A stretch of 64,000 nt of DNA, taken from NCBI GenBank assembly GCA_018402075.1, contig JAGYJP010000002.1, positions 248,001 through 312,000 of the forward strand. The letters run 5' to 3'. The stretch is from Candidatus Nanopelagicales bacterium (GTDB lineage Bacteria > Actinomycetota > Actinomycetes > S36-B12). The notes under the pieces are model-generated. The model was given only the letters and a program-made list of their open reading frames with translations. It did no database searches and was not told the DNA's origin. Below are positions 50,653 to 63,547 of the stretch, in pieces (the first letter of the stretch is position 1; each line of letters begins with the position of its first letter). A program made the translations under genes and the position numbers.

Positions 50653-52151
50653 CCTCTACAGCATTTGACAGTGTCATCAATGAATTTGAGCCTGTTATTG
50701 GATTAGAAACGCATATTGAATTGGGCACGCGAACCAAAATGTTTTGTGGATGCTCTACTGAATTTGGTGGCGATCCGAACACTCACGTGTGTCCTGTCTG
50801 CCTGGGGCTTCCTGGCTCTATGCCCGCGGTCAATCGGGCAGCGGTGGAGTCCACAATCCGCATGGGCTTGGCCTTGAATTGTTCGATTGCACCGTGGTCC
50901 CGTTTTGCTCGCAAAAATTATTTTTATCCCGATATGCCAAAGAATTATCAAATCTCACAATATGACGAACCATTGTGTAGCAATGGGTTTCTTGAGGTCA
51001 CCCTCGTGACCGATAACGGTCCTCAGATGTTTCGCATCGAGATCGAACGTGTTCACATGGAGGAAGACACGGGCAAACTTACGCACAGTGGTGGCGCTGG
51101 CCGAATCCACGGCGCGACACACTCCTTGGTCGATTACAACAGAGCCGGTATTCCACTAATCGAGGTTGTGACAAAGCCGATAACCAATACGGGCATGCTG
51201 GCGCCTGAGGTGGCAAAGGCATATGTCGCGGAGTTGCGGGACCTGATGCGGGCGCTTGGGGTGTCTGATGTTCGAATGGAAGAGGGGTCCCTTCGTTGCG
51301 ATGTCAATGTTTCGCTTGGGCGCCCCGGAGACCAATGGGGCACCAGAACTGAAACCAAGAATGTGAACTCACTGCGTTCGGTTGAGCGTGCTGTTCGAAC
51401 GGAAATGATTCGCCAGGCCGAGCGATTGCGTGCCGGAGACCGAATTATCCAAGAAACGCGCCATTTCAATGAAGAATCTGGTGACACGACATCAGGTCGG
51501 TCCAAGGAGCAGGCTGAAGATTATCGATATTTTCCTGAACCAGATCTCATCCCGGTGGCACCATCGGAGCAATGGATTTCTGAGCTCCGAAAGACATTGC
51601 CGGAGATCCCTTCTATGCGCAGAGCTCGTCTTCAGAAATCATGGGGCATCAGTGACTTTGACATGGCCAGTCTGGTCAATGCGGGGGCTCTTGATCTCAT
51701 TGAACGAACAGTTGATTCAGGAGTGAGCGAGCAGGCAGCTCGAAAGTGGTGGATGGGTGAATTTTCCCGTATCGCTAATGAACGTGGGTGTGAACTTGAA
51801 GAGTTACAGATTCAACCGTTAGATATTCAGGAAGTGGAAGCTCTTATCGAGAATGGAGAATTGACTGACAAGTTGGCTCGGTCAGTTTTCGAAGGGGTCA
51901 TTGCTGGTGAGGGGTCTGTCACCAAAGTTATTTCTAGCAGGGGTTTAAAGGTGGTTAGTGACGATAGCTCGCTCATGGCAGCTATTGAACAGGCATTATT
52001 AGATCAGCCTGATATTGCTGAGAAAATAAAGTCGGGCAAAATCCAAGCTGCGGGGGCAATTGTTGGTGCAGTCATGAAAGCAACTCAGGGGCAGGCCGAT
52101 GCAGCTAAAGTGCGATCACTGCTCTTCAAGCAACTAGGTGTATCCGAATAA
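50649..52151 (+). CDS. gatB: Aspartyl/glutamyl-tRNA amidotransferase subunit B
   Basis: 500 residues. The kinase-like N-terminus has [53 protein letters not shown] and [10 protein letters not shown]; the helical C-terminal part is the YqeY-like tRNA-binding tail ending [25 protein letters not shown]. It phosphorylates the mischarged tRNA and completes the amidotransferase. Third gene of the gatCAB operon. Confidence 0.96.
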   Translation: MTSTAFDSVINEFEPVIGLETHIELGTRTKMFCGCSTEFGGDPNTHVCPVCLGLPGSMPAVNRAAVESTIRMGLALNCSIAPWSRFARKNYFYPDMPKNYQISQYDEPLCSNGFLEVTLVTDNGPQMFRIEIERVHMEEDTGKLTHSGGAGRIHGATHSLVDYNRAGIPLIEVVTKPITNTGMLAPEVAKAYVAELRDLMRALGVSDVRMEEGSLRCDVNVSLGRPGDQWGTRTETKNVNSLRSVERAVRTEMIRQAERLRAGDRIIQETRHFNEESGDTTSGRSKEQAEDYRYFPEPDLIPVAPSEQWISELRKTLPEIPSMRRARLQKSWGISDFDMASLVNAGALDLIERTVDSGVSEQAARKWWMGEFSRIANERGCELEELQIQPLDIQEVEALIENGELTDKLARSVFEGVIAGEGSVTKVISSRGLKVVSDDSSLMAAIEQALLDQPDIAEKIKSGKIQAAGAIVGAVMKATQGQADAAKVRSLLFKQLGVSE

Positions 52152-52177
52152 TTCATCCGAGTAGACAGGTTCCCGCT

Positions 52178-53881
52178 ATGCCAAACACAACATCTCACAA
52201 TATGAAACCTCGAAGCTCCGACGTTACCGAAGGCCTTGAGCGGTCCGCAGCACGAGGCATGTTGCGCGCGGTAGGCATGACCGATGAAGATTTTCCTAAG
52301 CCGCAGATTGGTATTGCCTCGAGCTGGAATGAAATCACTCCCTGCAATTTATCCCTCGCGCGCCTTGCTATTGCGGCTAAAGAAGGTGTTCATGCAGCTG
52401 GTGGATTTCCCATGCAGTTTGGAACTATCTCGGTCTCTGATGGCATCTCCATGGGCCACGAAGGCATGCACTTCTCACTTGTGAGCCGGGAGATAATTGC
52501 CGATTCCGTCGAAGCTGTTATGCAAGCTGAGCGCCTCGATGGCATGGTGACTTTTGCTGGTTGTGATAAGTCGCTTCCCGGAATGCTCATGGCAGCTGCT
52601 CGGTTAGACCTTGCATCTGTTTTCGTGTATGCAGGATCGATTTTGCCCGGCTTTGTAAAACTTTCTGATGGAACAGAAAAAGATGTCACGATCATTGATG
52701 CATTTGAAGCGGTCGGAGCATGTTCGCGCGGTCTAATGTCTCGCGAAGATGTAGATGCCATCGAGCGCGCAATCTGTCCGGGTGAAGGAGCGTGCGGTGG
52801 CATGTACACCGCCAACACCATGGCAAGTGCGGCAGAGGCCATGGGAATGTCCCTTCCTGGGTCTGCAGCTCCTCCCGCGGTTGATCGGCGTCGCGATGGT
52901 TTCTCCCGCAAGTCTGGTGAGGCGGTTGTGGAGTTGATCCGTCAAGGAGTCACAACTCGAGACATCATCACTAAACAATCATTAGAGAATGCGATCGCGG
53001 TGGTCATGGCGTTTGGTGGTTCAACAAACGCGGTGTTGCATTTACTTGCGATTGCCCATGAAGCACATGTAGAGCTGTCCCTTCATGACTTCCACCGCAT
53101 TGGTTCAAAAGTGCCGCTGCTCGCTGATGTCAAACCATTTGGTCGTTATGTCATGAGCGATGTTGATCGGGTCGGGGGAGTTCCGGTAATCCTGCGCGCG
53201 CTTCTCGATGCTGGTTTGATTCATGGTGACTGCCTCACGGTCACAGGAAAGACCATGGCAGAAAATCTTGAATCCATTAATCCTCCGGATCCCGATGGCG
53301 ATATTTTGTATGCATCAAAAAATGCCATCGCGGTAAGTGGTGGAATCACGATACTGAGTGGCTCGCTTGCCCCCGAGGGTGCTGTTGTGAAAAATGCGGG
53401 TGTTCACGTGGAATCATTCAAAGGCAAGGCTCGCGTATTTGATCGTGAGCAAGCTGCCATGGATGCGCTCGAAGACGGAACCATTACCTCCGGCGATGTT
53501 GTTGTAATCCGCTACGAAGGCCCCAAAGGTGGCCCGGGAATGCGCGAGATGCTCATGGTGACGGCAGCCATTAAGGGAGCGGGACTAGGCAAGGAAGTGC
53601 TTCTCATCACCGACGGTAGGTTTTCGGGGGGTACCACGGGACTGTGCGTGGGTCACGTAGCCCCGGAGGCGGCCGACGGTGGCCCTATTGGCCTGGTGGA
53701 AGATGGTGATCTGATCGCAATCAACCTTCAGACCCGTCAACTTGACCTCCAGGTAGATCCAGCCGAGCTGGAAAGGCGTAGGCAAAATTTCACACCCCTT
53801 CCTCCACGGTATGAACGCGGAGTCCTTGCGAAATACGTGAAATTGGTGGGAAGTGCCTCCCGAGGGGCGGTCTGCGACTAA
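52178..53881 (+). CDS. ilvD: Dihydroxy-acid dehydratase
   Basis: 567 residues. ILVD/EDD family; converts 2,3-dihydroxyisovalerate (or -methylvalerate) to the keto acid for Val, Leu and Ile. The Fe-S cysteines are in [13 protein letters not shown] and [26 protein letters not shown] and the C-terminal [18 protein letters not shown] are conserved. ATG 52178; no strong ribosome site. It lies upstream of the ilvB attenuator rather than inside the ilvBNC unit. Confidence 0.96.
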   Translation: MPNTTSHNMKPRSSDVTEGLERSAARGMLRAVGMTDEDFPKPQIGIASSWNEITPCNLSLARLAIAAKEGVHAAGGFPMQFGTISVSDGISMGHEGMHFSLVSREIIADSVEAVMQAERLDGMVTFAGCDKSLPGMLMAAARLDLASVFVYAGSILPGFVKLSDGTEKDVTIIDAFEAVGACSRGLMSREDVDAIERAICPGEGACGGMYTANTMASAAEAMGMSLPGSAAPPAVDRRRDGFSRKSGEAVVELIRQGVTTRDIITKQSLENAIAVVMAFGGSTNAVLHLLAIAHEAHVELSLHDFHRIGSKVPLLADVKPFGRYVMSDVDRVGGVPVILRALLDAGLIHGDCLTVTGKTMAENLESINPPDPDGDILYASKNAIAVSGGITILSGSLAPEGAVVKNAGVHVESFKGKARVFDREQAAMDALEDGTITSGDVVVIRYEGPKGGPGMREMLMVTAAIKGAGLGKEVLLITDGRFSGGTTGLCVGHVAPEAADGGPIGLVEDGDLIAINLQTRQLDLQVDPAELERRRQNFTPLPPRYERGVLAKYVKLVGSASRGAVCD

Positions 53882-53896
53882 ATAGGGCCCTCGGGG

Positions 53897-53925
53897 GTGA
53901 CAGCCGAGGCAGATGAGACTATTGT
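53897..53925 (+). promoter_or_regulatory. Promoter of the ilvBNC operon
   Basis: GTGACA (53897-53902) then 17 bases then TATTGT (53920-53925). The start codon of the leader peptide (53932) falls six bases further, so transcription is predicted to start at the leader peptide ATG. Confidence 0.65.
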
Positions 53926-53931
53926 GGCCCC

Positions 53932-53976
53932 ATGGCAAAAAAGTTTTCGGTAGTAGTTATTAGGCGCGTGGGCTAA
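53932..53976 (+). CDS. ilvB leader peptide
   Basis: Fourteen codons encoding MAKKFSVVVIRRVG with a Val-Val-Val-Ile run and another Val near the end. Such a branched-chain codon run before a terminator is the hallmark of an attenuation leader. Ribosome stalling when charged tRNA-Val or tRNA-Ile is scarce would alter folding of the downstream RNA. Confidence 0.75.
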   Translation: MAKKFSVVVIRRVG

Positions 53977-54028
53977 GCAGCACTCCTACGCGCAGCCCTC
54001 CGCAACCCACTTGGGTCGGGGGGTTTTT
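53964..54028 (+). promoter_or_regulatory. ilvB transcription attenuator with terminator
   Basis: Pause-type stem GCGCGT (53964-53969) with ACGCGC (53988-53993), alternative pairing GTGGG (53968-53972) with CCCAC (54006-54010), and a terminator stem around ACCCA-CT-TGGGT within 53996-54023, followed by TTTTT (54024-54028). The ribosome on the leader covers the first pairing region. Exact competing structures need folding. Confidence 0.6.
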
Positions 54029-54048
54029 CATTCACAAGAAATCAAAAT

Positions 54049-54076
54049 AGATCAGCCCCCAAAGATCAGCCCCCAA
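54049..54076. repeat. 14-bp tandem repeat upstream of ilvB
   Basis: AGATCAGCCCCCAA occurs twice in direct succession (54049-54062, 54063-54076), between the attenuator and the ilvB start at 54112. Confidence 0.85.
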
Positions 54077-54111
54077 AAAGTTAGACCACCAAGAAGTAGA
54101 ACGGACTGGAC

Positions 54112-55854
54112 ATGACTCAAGAGATCAGCGGAGCCCAAAGCCTCGTTCAATCAATGGAAGCGGCAGGTGTCGAGGTCGTATTTGGTATCCCGGGCGGTGC
54201 GATTCTTCCGGCCTACGACCCAATCATGGATTCCACGAAGATTCGCCATATTTTGGTTCGACATGAACAAGGCGCAGGGCACGCTGCGGAGGGGTATGCC
54301 TCCGCTACCGGGCGTGTGGGAGTCTGCATGGCAACAAGTGGCCCGGGTGCAACCAACTTGGTCACACCCATCGCCGATGCATACATGGACTCGGTTCCCA
54401 TGGTGGCTATCACCGGCCAGGTCCCGAGCGCGGCGATCGGCACCGATGCCTTCCAAGAAGCCGATATCCGTGGCATCACTATGCCTATCACCAAGCATAA
54501 TTTCCTTATCACGGATCCTGATCAAATCTCTACCGCGATCGCACAGGCATTCCACTTGGCGTCCACGGGTCGGCCAGGCCCAGTGTTGGTGGATATTTCT
54601 AAAGACGCCCTCCAAGCTATGACAACGTTTAATTGGCCGGATGAAATAGACCTTCCCGGCTACCATCCCAAAACTCGACCGCATTCCAAGCAAATTCGAG
54701 AGGCAGCCAAGCTTATTCTTAGTTCTCGCCAGCCAGTTTTGTATGTCGGTGGTGGGGTTATTCGAGGAAATGCATCTGAGTCACTTCGCAAGTTGGCTGA
54801 TTTGACGGGCATTCCCGTCGTCACGACCCTCATGGCTCGTGGAGCATTCCCCGATTCCCATCCGCAACACCTTGGCATGCCAGGAATGCATGGAACGGTG
54901 GCAGCAGTGGGGGCACTTCAACAGGCAGACCTATTGATTACTTTAGGTGCTCGTTTTGATGACAGAGTGACCGGCAAGTTGTCTTCCTTTGCACCAAAGG
55001 CCGCGGTGATCCACGCCGATATCGATCCAGCTGAGATCGGGAAGAATCGTCAGGCCGATATTCCAATAGTCGGCGATGTCGCCGAGGTGATCCCAGATCT
55101 CATCACGGCTCTTCAAGCCGAAATGGATCAGGGCACGCATGGGGACTATGAAGGTTGGTGGCTACAACTCAACCGCCTGCGCGATGTCTATCCACTCGGT
55201 TATGACCTGCCTCAGGATGGCTCGTTGTCACCTCAATATGTCATTGAGCGCCTAGGCAAGATTTCGGGTCCAGAATCCATATATGCGGCGGGAGTGGGTC
55301 AGCATCAAATGTGGGCCGCTCAATTCATTGGCTATGAATTCCCTGGCACATGGTTGAATTCCGGTGGTGCCGGCACCATGGGCTATGCGGTTCCAGCAGC
55401 CATGGGGGCGAAAGTGGGTCGCCCCGATGCAACCGTATGGGCTGTTGATGGCGATGGATGCTTCCAAATGACCAATCAGGAACTGGCAACATGCACTATT
55501 AATGAGATTCCGATTAAGGTCGCGTTGATAAATAACTCTAGTTTAGGAATGGTGCGCCAATGGCAAACCTTGTTCTACAACGAGCGTTACTCAAATACAG
55601 ATCTGCACTCACATCGATTCCCCGATTTCGTAAAGTTGGCGGAGGCTTATGGTGCTTACGGGCTTCAGTGTGACTCGCCTGACCAAGTTGATTCGGTCAT
55701 AGAAAAAGCTCTCAGCCTCAACGATGCCCCCGTAGTGATTGATTTTGTTGTTCATCGCGATGCCATGGTGTGGCCAATGGTTGCCGCTGGAACAGGCAAT
55801 GACGAGATCATGTACGCCCGGTCAATTGCACCTGAATGGGGGAGTGACGACTAA
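54112..55854 (+). CDS. ilvB: Acetolactate synthase, large catalytic subunit
   Basis: 580 residues, thiamine diphosphate enzyme joining pyruvate with pyruvate or 2-ketobutyrate. The catalytic Glu is in [15 protein letters not shown]; the ThDP/Mg motif is [15 protein letters not shown] followed by [15 protein letters not shown] and the FAD-domain region GGGVIRGNA are conserved. First structural gene after the attenuator. One-base overlap with ilvN (TAATG). Confidence 0.97.
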   Translation: MTQEISGAQSLVQSMEAAGVEVVFGIPGGAILPAYDPIMDSTKIRHILVRHEQGAGHAAEGYASATGRVGVCMATSGPGATNLVTPIADAYMDSVPMVAITGQVPSAAIGTDAFQEADIRGITMPITKHNFLITDPDQISTAIAQAFHLASTGRPGPVLVDISKDALQAMTTFNWPDEIDLPGYHPKTRPHSKQIREAAKLILSSRQPVLYVGGGVIRGNASESLRKLADLTGIPVVTTLMARGAFPDSHPQHLGMPGMHGTVAAVGALQQADLLITLGARFDDRVTGKLSSFAPKAAVIHADIDPAEIGKNRQADIPIVGDVAEVIPDLITALQAEMDQGTHGDYEGWWLQLNRLRDVYPLGYDLPQDGSLSPQYVIERLGKISGPESIYAAGVGQHQMWAAQFIGYEFPGTWLNSGGAGTMGYAVPAAMGAKVGRPDATVWAVDGDGCFQMTNQELATCTINEIPIKVALINNSSLGMVRQWQTLFYNERYSNTDLHSHRFPDFVKLAEAYGAYGLQCDSPDQVDSVIEKALSLNDAPVVIDFVVHRDAMVWPMVAAGTGNDEIMYARSIAPEWGSDD

Positions 55855-56378
55855 TGTCTCGACACACTTTGTCCGTTTTGGTCCAGGATCAACCGGGGGT
55901 CTTGGCAAGAGTTGCGAGCCTTTTCTCACGCCGCGGGTTCAACATTGAGTCACTCGCGGTCGGTCCCACAGAGGTCACTGATGTTTCTCGTATGACGATT
56001 GTGGTCAACGTGGAAGACCTCCCCCTCGAGCAGGTCACAAAACAACTGAATAAATTGATCAACGTGCTCAAGATTGTAGAACTGGAACCAGATCAATCAG
56101 TTCAGCGGGAAATTATGCTGGTCAAGGTTAAAGCAGACTTGGAGTCTCGTAGCCATATTTTGGAAACGGTCCAGCTTTTCAGAGCCAAAGTCGTTGATGT
56201 TGCACACGATGCGGTCACAATTGAGGCAACAGGTGCCCATGACAAGCTCATTGCTCTCCTGAGGGTTCTAGAGCCATATGGAATAAGGGAGCTTGTTCAA
56301 TCCGGAATGGTAGCCATGGGTAGGGGTTCACGCTCCATTAGTGACCGTACGCTTAGATCCTCAGATAAATCAGCATAA
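55854..56378 (+). CDS. ilvN: Acetolactate synthase, small regulatory subunit
   Basis: 174 residues. N-terminal ACT domain with HTLSVLVQDQPGVLARVASLFSRRGFNIESLAVG, then a C-terminal ALS_ss domain (REIMLVKVKADLE to GIRELVQSGMVAMGRG). It activates IlvB and imposes valine feedback inhibition. The length is that of the long form. Same operon as ilvB and ilvC. Confidence 0.96.
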   Translation: MSRHTLSVLVQDQPGVLARVASLFSRRGFNIESLAVGPTEVTDVSRMTIVVNVEDLPLEQVTKQLNKLINVLKIVELEPDQSVQREIMLVKVKADLESRSHILETVQLFRAKVVDVAHDAVTIEATGAHDKLIALLRVLEPYGIRELVQSGMVAMGRGSRSISDRTLRSSDKSA

Positions 56379-56428
56379 CTAGTCCCGCGACATTGTCCCC
56401 CATTCAATTAGCACCCCGATAGGTATAA

Positions 56429-57469
<1,041 letters not shown>

Positions 57470-57537
57470 CTAACCCGCACCTAACTCAGAACACCCTTGT
57501 GAGTCTCACCGCGTGATCCGCAGGATGTCCTCAGCAA

Positions 57538-57543
57538 TAGAAT
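57538..57543 (+). promoter_or_regulatory. Leaderless -10 box of serA
   Basis: TAGAAT, six bases, GTG at 57550; no ribosome site. Identical box to that of gatCAB. Confidence 0.6.
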
Positions 57544-57549
57544 GGTCGG

Positions 57550-59130
57550 GTGACTAAAGCCAAAGTCCTCATTGCCGAGGAGCTCTCTCCTGCCACTGTT
57601 GAAGCACTTGGACCTGATTTCGACATCGTTCACTGTGATGGCGCAAATCGCGATGAACTCCTGTCGGCAATTGTAGATGTTGACGCATTGCTTGTGCGTT
57701 CAGCAACGCAGGTAGATGCTGAAGCGCTCGCGACTGCGAAACAGCTGAAAGTTGTTGCTCGGGCTGGTGTTGGGCTAGACAATGTTGATGTCAAGGCTGC
57801 AACACAAGCCGGTGTCATGGTGGTGAACGCTCCCACTTCCAATATTGTGAGTGCCGCTGAATTGGCGGTTGCTTTGATGCTGGCGAGTGCGCGCAATATT
57901 GTCCCAGCAAATGAAGCACTGCACAAAGGTGAATGGAAAAGAAGTAAGTACACGGGTGTTGAAATTGCAGACAAAGTGGTCGGCATTGTCGGATTGGGCA
58001 GGATTGGCGTATTGGTGGCCCAACGCTTAAATTCTTTTGGAGTACAGCTCATTGCATATGACCCGTATGTTCAACCGGCTCGAGCTGCGCAACTTGGAGT
58101 TCGCATGGTGACCCTTGACGAACTGCTCGCAGAGAGCGACTTCATCACTGTTCACTTACCTAAAACCCCTGAGACCATTGGGTTGATTGGTGACGCTGAG
58201 TTACATAAAACGAAACCCACCGTTCATATTGTGAATGCCGCTCGCGGCGGAATCATCGATGAAACAGCGCTTTACCAAGCTCTGGTCGATGGACGTGTGG
58301 CGGGTGCAGGAATTGATGTATACGCGAAAGAGCCTTGCACTGACTCACCGCTTTTCACTCTAGAAAATGTTGTTGCGACCCCCCATTTAGGTGCCTCGAC
58401 AGATGAAGCGCAGGAAAAGGCGGGAATCTCAGTTGCTCGATCTGTCCGCCTAGCTCTGGCGGGTGAACTCGTTCCCGATGCCGTGAATGTTCAAGGAGGT
58501 CAACTACATGAGGATCTGAAGCCGCTGGTTCCCCTCGCTGAGAAGTTAGGTGCCATTGCATGCTCATTGGCCCCAGCTGCCGTCGAGAGAGTAGACGTCA
58601 TTGTTATGGGTGATGTCGCTGATCACGATGTCCGTGTTCTGGAGCTCAGCGCACTTAAAGGCGTGTTTCAGACCCTTGTTCATGATCCGGTGTCCTTTGT
58701 GAACGCGCCCGTTCTTGCTGAGGCTCGTGGAGTCGAGGTGGTTTTGACAACCGATAGAACTACGGATGACCATCGCAATCTTGTCAGGGTAGTCGTAACG
58801 CTCACGGATGGGTCGAAAGTGGGGGTTGGAGGAACGGTGACGGGTCCACGATTCGCCGAGAAAATTGTGGAAGTGGATAACTTCAGTGTCGACGTCCCAC
58901 TGAGTCAGCACATGGCGTTCTTCCGATATCACGATCGACCTGGTGTTGTTGGTCTGGTTGGGAATATTCTGGGTAAGGATCAGGTCAATATTGCGGGCAT
59001 GCAGGTGAGCCGCGATGACACTGGACATGCACTCATTGTGCTTACGGTTGATTCGGAGATCTCACCGGAATCTATTGAACTCATCACCTCTGAGATTCAG
59101 GCTCACTCAGGCCGGGCTGTGAACCTCTAA
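57550..59130 (+). CDS. serA: D-3-phosphoglycerate dehydrogenase
   Basis: 526 residues, the long actinobacterial type. Substrate/NAD domain with VARAGVGLDNVD, VGIVGLGRIGVLVAQRL, ARGGIIDE and the catalytic His in ATPHLGAST; then an intervening ASB domain (about 320-450) and a C-terminal ACT domain (HDRPGVVGLVGNILGKDQVNIAGMQV) for serine feedback. First step of serine synthesis, which also feeds glyA at the other end of the window. GTG start. Confidence 0.96.
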   Translation: MTKAKVLIAEELSPATVEALGPDFDIVHCDGANRDELLSAIVDVDALLVRSATQVDAEALATAKQLKVVARAGVGLDNVDVKAATQAGVMVVNAPTSNIVSAAELAVALMLASARNIVPANEALHKGEWKRSKYTGVEIADKVVGIVGLGRIGVLVAQRLNSFGVQLIAYDPYVQPARAAQLGVRMVTLDELLAESDFITVHLPKTPETIGLIGDAELHKTKPTVHIVNAARGGIIDETALYQALVDGRVAGAGIDVYAKEPCTDSPLFTLENVVATPHLGASTDEAQEKAGISVARSVRLALAGELVPDAVNVQGGQLHEDLKPLVPLAEKLGAIACSLAPAAVERVDVIVMGDVADHDVRVLELSALKGVFQTLVHDPVSFVNAPVLAEARGVEVVLTTDRTTDDHRNLVRVVVTLTDGSKVGVGGTVTGPRFAEKIVEVDNFSVDVPLSQHMAFFRYHDRPGVVGLVGNILGKDQVNIAGMQVSRDDTGHALIVLTVDSEISPESIELITSEIQAHSGRAVNL

Positions 59131-59178
59131 AAATTGTCATTGGCAATTCGTTGCAGAAATATTCGTGGTTCTTGTGTG

Positions 59179-61094
<1,916 letters not shown>

Positions 61095-61103
61095 AGTGAC
61101 TTC

Positions 61104-61109
61104 AGGGTA
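61104..61109 (-). promoter_or_regulatory. -10 box of the leuA leader
   Basis: TACCCT on the minus strand. Expected transcription start is near 61097, three bases before the leader ATG. Confidence 0.45.
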
Positions 61110-61163
61110 GCACTGATCCCATCTGAAAAATATCCCGACGTGTTCACCGGTGGTGAGCCTGAC

Positions 61164-61169
61164 TAATCT
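61164..61169 (+). promoter_or_regulatory. Leaderless -10 box of leuB
   Basis: TAATCT, six bases, ATG at 61176; no ribosome site. Confidence 0.55.
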
Positions 61170-61175
61170 GCGCCT

Positions 61176-62234
61176 ATGTCCCGAAGTTATTCGATTGCGC
61201 TCATCCCAGGAGACGGTATCGGCACCGAAGTCGTAGCCGAGGCAGTCAAGGTTCTCCAGGCTGTTGGCCAAATGGCTGGCTGTGAATTTGTCACCACCGA
61301 CTACGACCTCGGCGCACGCCGCTACAACGCGACTGGCGAATTACTTCCAGAATCAGTTATTGAGGAATTGAGGACCCATGATGCAATTCTGCTAGGCGCC
61401 ATAGGTGATCCATCCGTTCCCCCTGGGGTACTGGAGCGCGGTGTTCTTTTGCCATTGCGTTTCGTTATGGATCATCACGTGAACTTGCGTCCGGTCAAAC
61501 TTTATCCGGGTGTAGTTGGCCCGCTCTCAGGCAAGACTCCCTCCGATATTGATTTTGTCGTTTGTCGCGAGGGGACAGAAGGTCCTTATGTGGGTGCGGG
61601 GGGAGTTTTGCGCAAAGGAACGCCACATGAAGTTGCTGTCGAAGAAAGTCTGAACACTGCATTTGGAGTTGAGCGAATTGTGCGGGATGCATTTGACCGG
61701 GCAAGCAAACGTCGGAAGCAGGTGACCCTTGTTCATAAAACCAATGTCCTGATAAACGCCGGTAGCTTATGGAAAAGAACCTTCGACAGAATTGCACGTG
61801 AATACCCTGATATTTCAGTCGACTACCAGCATGTTGACGCTGCCGCTATGTATTTCATAACTAACCCTGAGCGTTTTGACGTAGTAGTAACCGATAATTT
61901 GTTTGGTGACATCCTCACCGATATTGGAGCAGCGATAGTTGGCGGAATTGGTTTGGCGGCCAGCGGAAATATTGACCCGAGTCGCAGTAATCCAAGCATG
62001 TTTGAACCCGTCCATGGATCCGCACCTGATATCGCTGGCCAAGGAAAAGCAGATCCAACGGCAACGATTATGTCGCTTGCCATGCTGTTGGATCATATCG
62101 GCGAATCCCACGCAGCATCATGGGTTGAGCAGGCGGTAGCCCAGGATTTGGCCACGAGGCCTCCCGATGCACGCGGTACCTCGGCCATTGGTGATTCCAT
62201 TGTTGCTGCCATGTTGCCTTTCGCCAAGGAGTAG
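61176..62234 (+). CDS. leuB: 3-isopropylmalate dehydrogenase
   Basis: 352 residues. [17 protein letters not shown] at the NAD site, [13 protein letters not shown], and the metal-binding [20 protein letters not shown]. It oxidatively decarboxylates 3-isopropylmalate. Compared with tartrate dehydrogenases, the length and the [10 protein letters not shown] context fit LeuB. Its stop TAG is part of the -10 box of ilvE. leuC and leuD are not in the window. Confidence 0.95.
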   Translation: MSRSYSIALIPGDGIGTEVVAEAVKVLQAVGQMAGCEFVTTDYDLGARRYNATGELLPESVIEELRTHDAILLGAIGDPSVPPGVLERGVLLPLRFVMDHHVNLRPVKLYPGVVGPLSGKTPSDIDFVVCREGTEGPYVGAGGVLRKGTPHEVAVEESLNTAFGVERIVRDAFDRASKRRKQVTLVHKTNVLINAGSLWKRTFDRIAREYPDISVDYQHVDAAAMYFITNPERFDVVVTDNLFGDILTDIGAAIVGGIGLAASGNIDPSRSNPSMFEPVHGSAPDIAGQGKADPTATIMSLAMLLDHIGESHAASWVEQAVAQDLATRPPDARGTSAIGDSIVAAMLPFAKE

Positions 62235-62237
62235 ATT
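62232..62237 (+). promoter_or_regulatory. Leaderless -10 box of ilvE
   Basis: TAGATT, six bases, ATG at 62244. The TAG is also the leuB stop codon, so ilvE has its own promoter inside a nine-base gap. Confidence 0.55.
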
Positions 62238-62243
62238 TGCGCC

Positions 62244-63359
62244 ATGCAACATGCAGACAGACTGGTTATTTCTGATTCCACTTCGGGAGCAGCCCTCGCG
62301 AGCGATACAGATCGTATGGCTATTGTGGAAAACCCGGGATTCGGTAAATACTTCACCGATCACATGGTGACAATTGATTGGTCGAGCACTGATGGCTGGC
62401 ACGATGCTGAACTCAAGGATTATGGCCCCCTTCTGATGGATCCAGCGACCAATGTGTTGCATTACGGACAGGCGATTTTCGAAGGCCTCAAGGCTTATCG
62501 ACACCCTGACGGGAGCATTCAAACTTTTCGTCCCTATGAAAATGCCCAAAGGTTTGCCCGATCCGCCCGCCGCCTTGCCATGGCGGAATTGCCTGCCGAG
62601 TTATTTGTTGCCAGTCTGGAATCCCTTGTCAATTCTGATCAGGTATGGGTGCCTTCGGGGCGTGAAAAGTCTTTGTATCTGCGCCCGTTCATGGTCTCTA
62701 CCGAAGTGGGCTTGGGTGTCAGACCCGCGAACTCATATAAATACATTCTTATTGCTTCACCCGCAGGAGCGTATTTCTCAGGAGGAATCACACCCGTGAG
62801 CGTGTGGATCTCTGACGACTACGTCAGGGCGTCGCCGGGAGGGACCGGCGAGGCAAAGTGTGCGGGAAACTATGCAGCTTCCTTGCTTGCCCAAGCTGAG
62901 GCCGCCGCCCATGGGTGCGATCAAGTTGTATGGCTAGATGCAATTGGCCGCGAAAAGATTGAAGAGATGGGGGGCATGAACCTCTATTTCGTTTACGGCC
63001 AAGGTGATTCAGCTCGAATCATGACCCCGTTATTGACTGGCTCCTTACTACCCGGAGTAACTCGCGATTCTTTGCTCACCGTTGCTGCTGATCTTGGAAT
63101 CGCCGCGTCAGAGGGTGAGATCACTGTTGCCGAGCTCCGAGTAGGCTGCGAATCCGGTGAGATCACCGAAGTATTTGCGTGCGGAACAGCTGCCGTGATT
63201 ACTCCTGTGGGGAAAGTGAAATCCAGGACTAATGGTGAGTTTGTCGTCGGTCAAGGAACCACCGGTGCAGTAACCCTGCGTCTTAGGGATGCTCTCCTTG
63301 ATATCCAATCAGGAACTACTCCTGATCGTCACAACTGGATGCATACACTCGTCAATTAG
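62244..63359 (+). CDS. ilvE: Branched-chain amino acid aminotransferase
   Basis: 371 residues of fold-type IV PLP enzymes. The PLP lysine is in [39 protein letters not shown] and [13 protein letters not shown] are conserved. It makes the last transamination for Leu, Ile and Val. An N-terminal extension of about 25 residues before [12 protein letters not shown] is usual for the long actinobacterial type. Lies between leuB and cimA. Confidence 0.95.
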   Translation: MQHADRLVISDSTSGAALASDTDRMAIVENPGFGKYFTDHMVTIDWSSTDGWHDAELKDYGPLLMDPATNVLHYGQAIFEGLKAYRHPDGSIQTFRPYENAQRFARSARRLAMAELPAELFVASLESLVNSDQVWVPSGREKSLYLRPFMVSTEVGLGVRPANSYKYILIASPAGAYFSGGITPVSVWISDDYVRASPGGTGEAKCAGNYAASLLAQAEAAAHGCDQVVWLDAIGREKIEEMGGMNLYFVYGQGDSARIMTPLLTGSLLPGVTRDSLLTVAADLGIAASEGEITVAELRVGCESGEITEVFACGTAAVITPVGKVKSRTNGEFVVGQGTTGAVTLRLRDALLDIQSGTTPDRHNWMHTLVN

Positions 63360-63446
63360 TTGGTCCTGTGTGAAATTGGCCGATCCTGTGTGAGTTGCCT
63401 TGGTCCCGCGTTGTCTGCGGAAGGCTTCATATGGCACACTGTGGTT

Positions 63447-63476
63447 ATGGCTTTTGAAATCAACATTATTAATTAG
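63447..63476 (+). CDS. cimA leader peptide
   Basis: Nine codons, MAFEINIIN, with three Ile codons in the last five. A CACACT box lies six bases upstream and TTGTCT 18 bases before that. Too short for ORF finders; it is supported by the hairpins that follow. Confidence 0.7.
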   Translation: MAFEINIIN

Positions 63477-63494
63477 CGCGTCGGATCGACGCGC
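63476..63494 (+). promoter_or_regulatory. cimA attenuator pause hairpin
   Basis: Perfect 8-base stem GCGCGTCG / CGACGCGC with a GAT loop, starting inside the leader stop codon. Confidence 0.65.
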
Positions 63495-63496
63495 TG

Positions 63497-63522
63497 CCCT
63501 TCGCATTGCGAAGGGTTTTTTT
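63497..63522 (+). terminator. cimA attenuator terminator
   Basis: Perfect 8-base stem CCCTTCGC / GCGAAGGG with an ATT loop, then seven Ts (63516-63522). Textbook intrinsic terminator between leader and structural gene. Confidence 0.85.
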
Positions 63523-63547
63523 GTGCCCATACGAAGGGAGTAAGTCA

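Noticed and set aside
59131..59178. AATTGTC-GGCAATT inverted repeat between serA and leuA as terminator
   Set aside because: Weak stem with a mismatch and no T-run.
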